A stretch of DNA of 5,863 nt from contig DASTRU010000203.1 of NCBI GenBank assembly GCA_035761045.1, positions 1 through 5,863 of the forward strand, in the 5' to 3' direction. Source of the stretch: DASTRU01 sp035761045 (GTDB lineage: Bacteria; Pseudomonadota; Gammaproteobacteria; Burkholderiales; Burkholderiaceae_E). Below the pieces are notes generated by a model that saw nothing but the letters and a program-made list of their open reading frames with translations, was not told where the DNA came from and ran no database searches. Positions 5,189-5,863 of the stretch are shown in pieces. Each line of letters opens with the position of its first letter. Position 1 is the stretch's first letter. The translations under genes were made by a program, and so were the position numbers.

Positions 5189-5863
5189 TCAACCGATGCC
5201 GCCAAGACACACATACTTGATTTCAAGGTACTCCTCCAATCCGTACGTCGATCCCTCGCGCCCGAGGCCGGATTGTTTAACGCCGCCAAACGGCCCGACT
5301 TCATTACTAATGAGTCCGGTATTTACACCGACGATGCCGTATTCCAACGCTTCCATCGTGCGCCAAATGCGACGAATGTCCTTGGAATAAAAATAAGCCG
5401 CCAATCCAAACTCGGTATCGTTCGCGGCGCGGATCGCTTCGGCATCGTCCTCGAAACGAAATAAGGGCGCGACGGGACCAAACGTTTCCTCGCGCGCGAT
5501 CTTCATCGTGCGCGTCACATTGGTGAGCACCGTGGGCGTGAAGAAACGTCCGCTGCTTAGACGTTCTCCCAAACCGACAGGCGCGCCTTCTCCGTTGAGC
5601 GGTAAGCGCCGTCCGCCCAAGGCGACGGTCGCTCCATGAGCGAGAGCATCGGCGATGTGCTCTTCCACTTTGGCGACGGCCGCATCATCAATCAACGGAC
5701 CTTGATCGACGCCCGCTTCGATGCCCACGCCCACCGTCAACTTCGCGGCGCGTTGAGTAAGCCTTGCCGCGAATTCATCGTACACACCGCTTTGCACGTA
5801 GATGCGATTCGCGCACACGCAGGTTTGTCCGGCATTGCGGTACTTACTTGAGATAGCCCCTTC
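5189..5863 (-). CDS. gabD: Succinate-semialdehyde dehydrogenase, GabD type (partial, C-terminal half)
   Basis: Cytosolic aldehyde dehydrogenase expected to oxidise succinate semialdehyde (or the related glutarate semialdehyde) with NAD(P)+, as in GABA breakdown. The frame is open to the window edge; 224 C-terminal residues are visible, about half of a usual 480-residue enzyme. The visible part starts at E-G-A-I-S-S-K-Y-R-N-A-G-Q-T-C-V-C-A-N-R, which holds the catalytic Cys (visible residue 15) and, six residues before it, the Arg that binds the substrate carboxylate in SSADH enzymes. Further on are R-E-E-T-F-G-P-V, the I-S-N-E-V segment whose Ser is thought to contact substrate, and P-F-G-G-V-K-Q-S-G-L-G-R-E-G-S near the end, all typical of SSADH. 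About 14 extra residues seem to lie before G-R-F-F-T-P-T (visible 87-104) compared with E. coli GabD. The GTG at 5818 is internal, not a start. DavD is the main alternative. Confidence 0.9.
   Translation of the reverse strand, partial: EGAISSKYRNAGQTCVCANRIYVQSGVYDEFAARLTQRAAKLTVGVGIEAGVDQGPLIDDAAVAKVEEHIADALAHGATVALGGRRLPLNGEGAPVGLGERLSSGRFFTPTVLTNVTRTMKIAREETFGPVAPLFRFEDDAEAIRAANDTEFGLAAYFYSKDIRRIWRTMEALEYGIVGVNTGLISNEVGPFGGVKQSGLGREGSTYGLEEYLEIKYVCLGGIG

Noticed and set aside
5816..5818. GTG as a start for a short 209-residue dehydrogenase
   Set aside because: The frame continues upstream with the conserved K-Y-R-N-A-G-Q-T-C motif, so the GTG encodes an internal Val and the gene is simply cut by the window edge.

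Overview
The window is a stretch of bacterial chromosome, most likely from a betaproteobacterium (Burkholderiales or a relative). This rests on moderate-to-high GC by eye, the close match of the substrate-binding protein to a family I associate with that group, and the style of the partial gene at the left edge. Every gene I can support lies on the minus strand, so transcription runs from high to low coordinates. No phage, insertion sequence, CRISPR, tRNA or rRNA is visible.

In transcription order: the C-terminal half of a succinate-semialdehyde dehydrogenase (gabD-like) enters at the right edge. A 104-base gap with three small inverted repeats follows. Then comes a complete five-gene ABC importer of the LIV/HAAT (branched-chain amino acid type) class: ATPase livG, ATPase livF, a periplasmic substrate-binding protein, and permeases livH and livM. 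livG/livF and livH/livM overlap by 4 bases, and livF is 37 bases from the binding-protein gene, so these genes look like one transcriptional unit. A 78-base gap with a strong GC-rich hairpin separates the binding-protein gene from livH. It resembles elements that keep binding-protein mRNA more abundant than permease mRNA. After livM, a 126-base gap with a weak hairpin leads to the start of a partial, uncharacterised gene that runs off the left edge.

The binding protein should capture a small carboxylate or amino acid in the periplasm. LivH and LivM form the membrane channel, and LivG and LivF form the ATPase pair. Because a semialdehyde dehydrogenase lies just upstream on the same strand, the imported compound may not be leucine, isoleucine or valine. 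It could be something degraded to succinate or glutarate semialdehyde, for example GABA; that is inference.

The window is largely ordinary, and I do not see a new kind of system. Points worth a second look are an Arg in place of the Walker A Lys in LivF, which with a degenerate LivG signature motif predicts one canonical and one degenerate ATP site; TTG starts on three genes; an easily missed partial gene at the left edge; and structured RNA candidates between genes.
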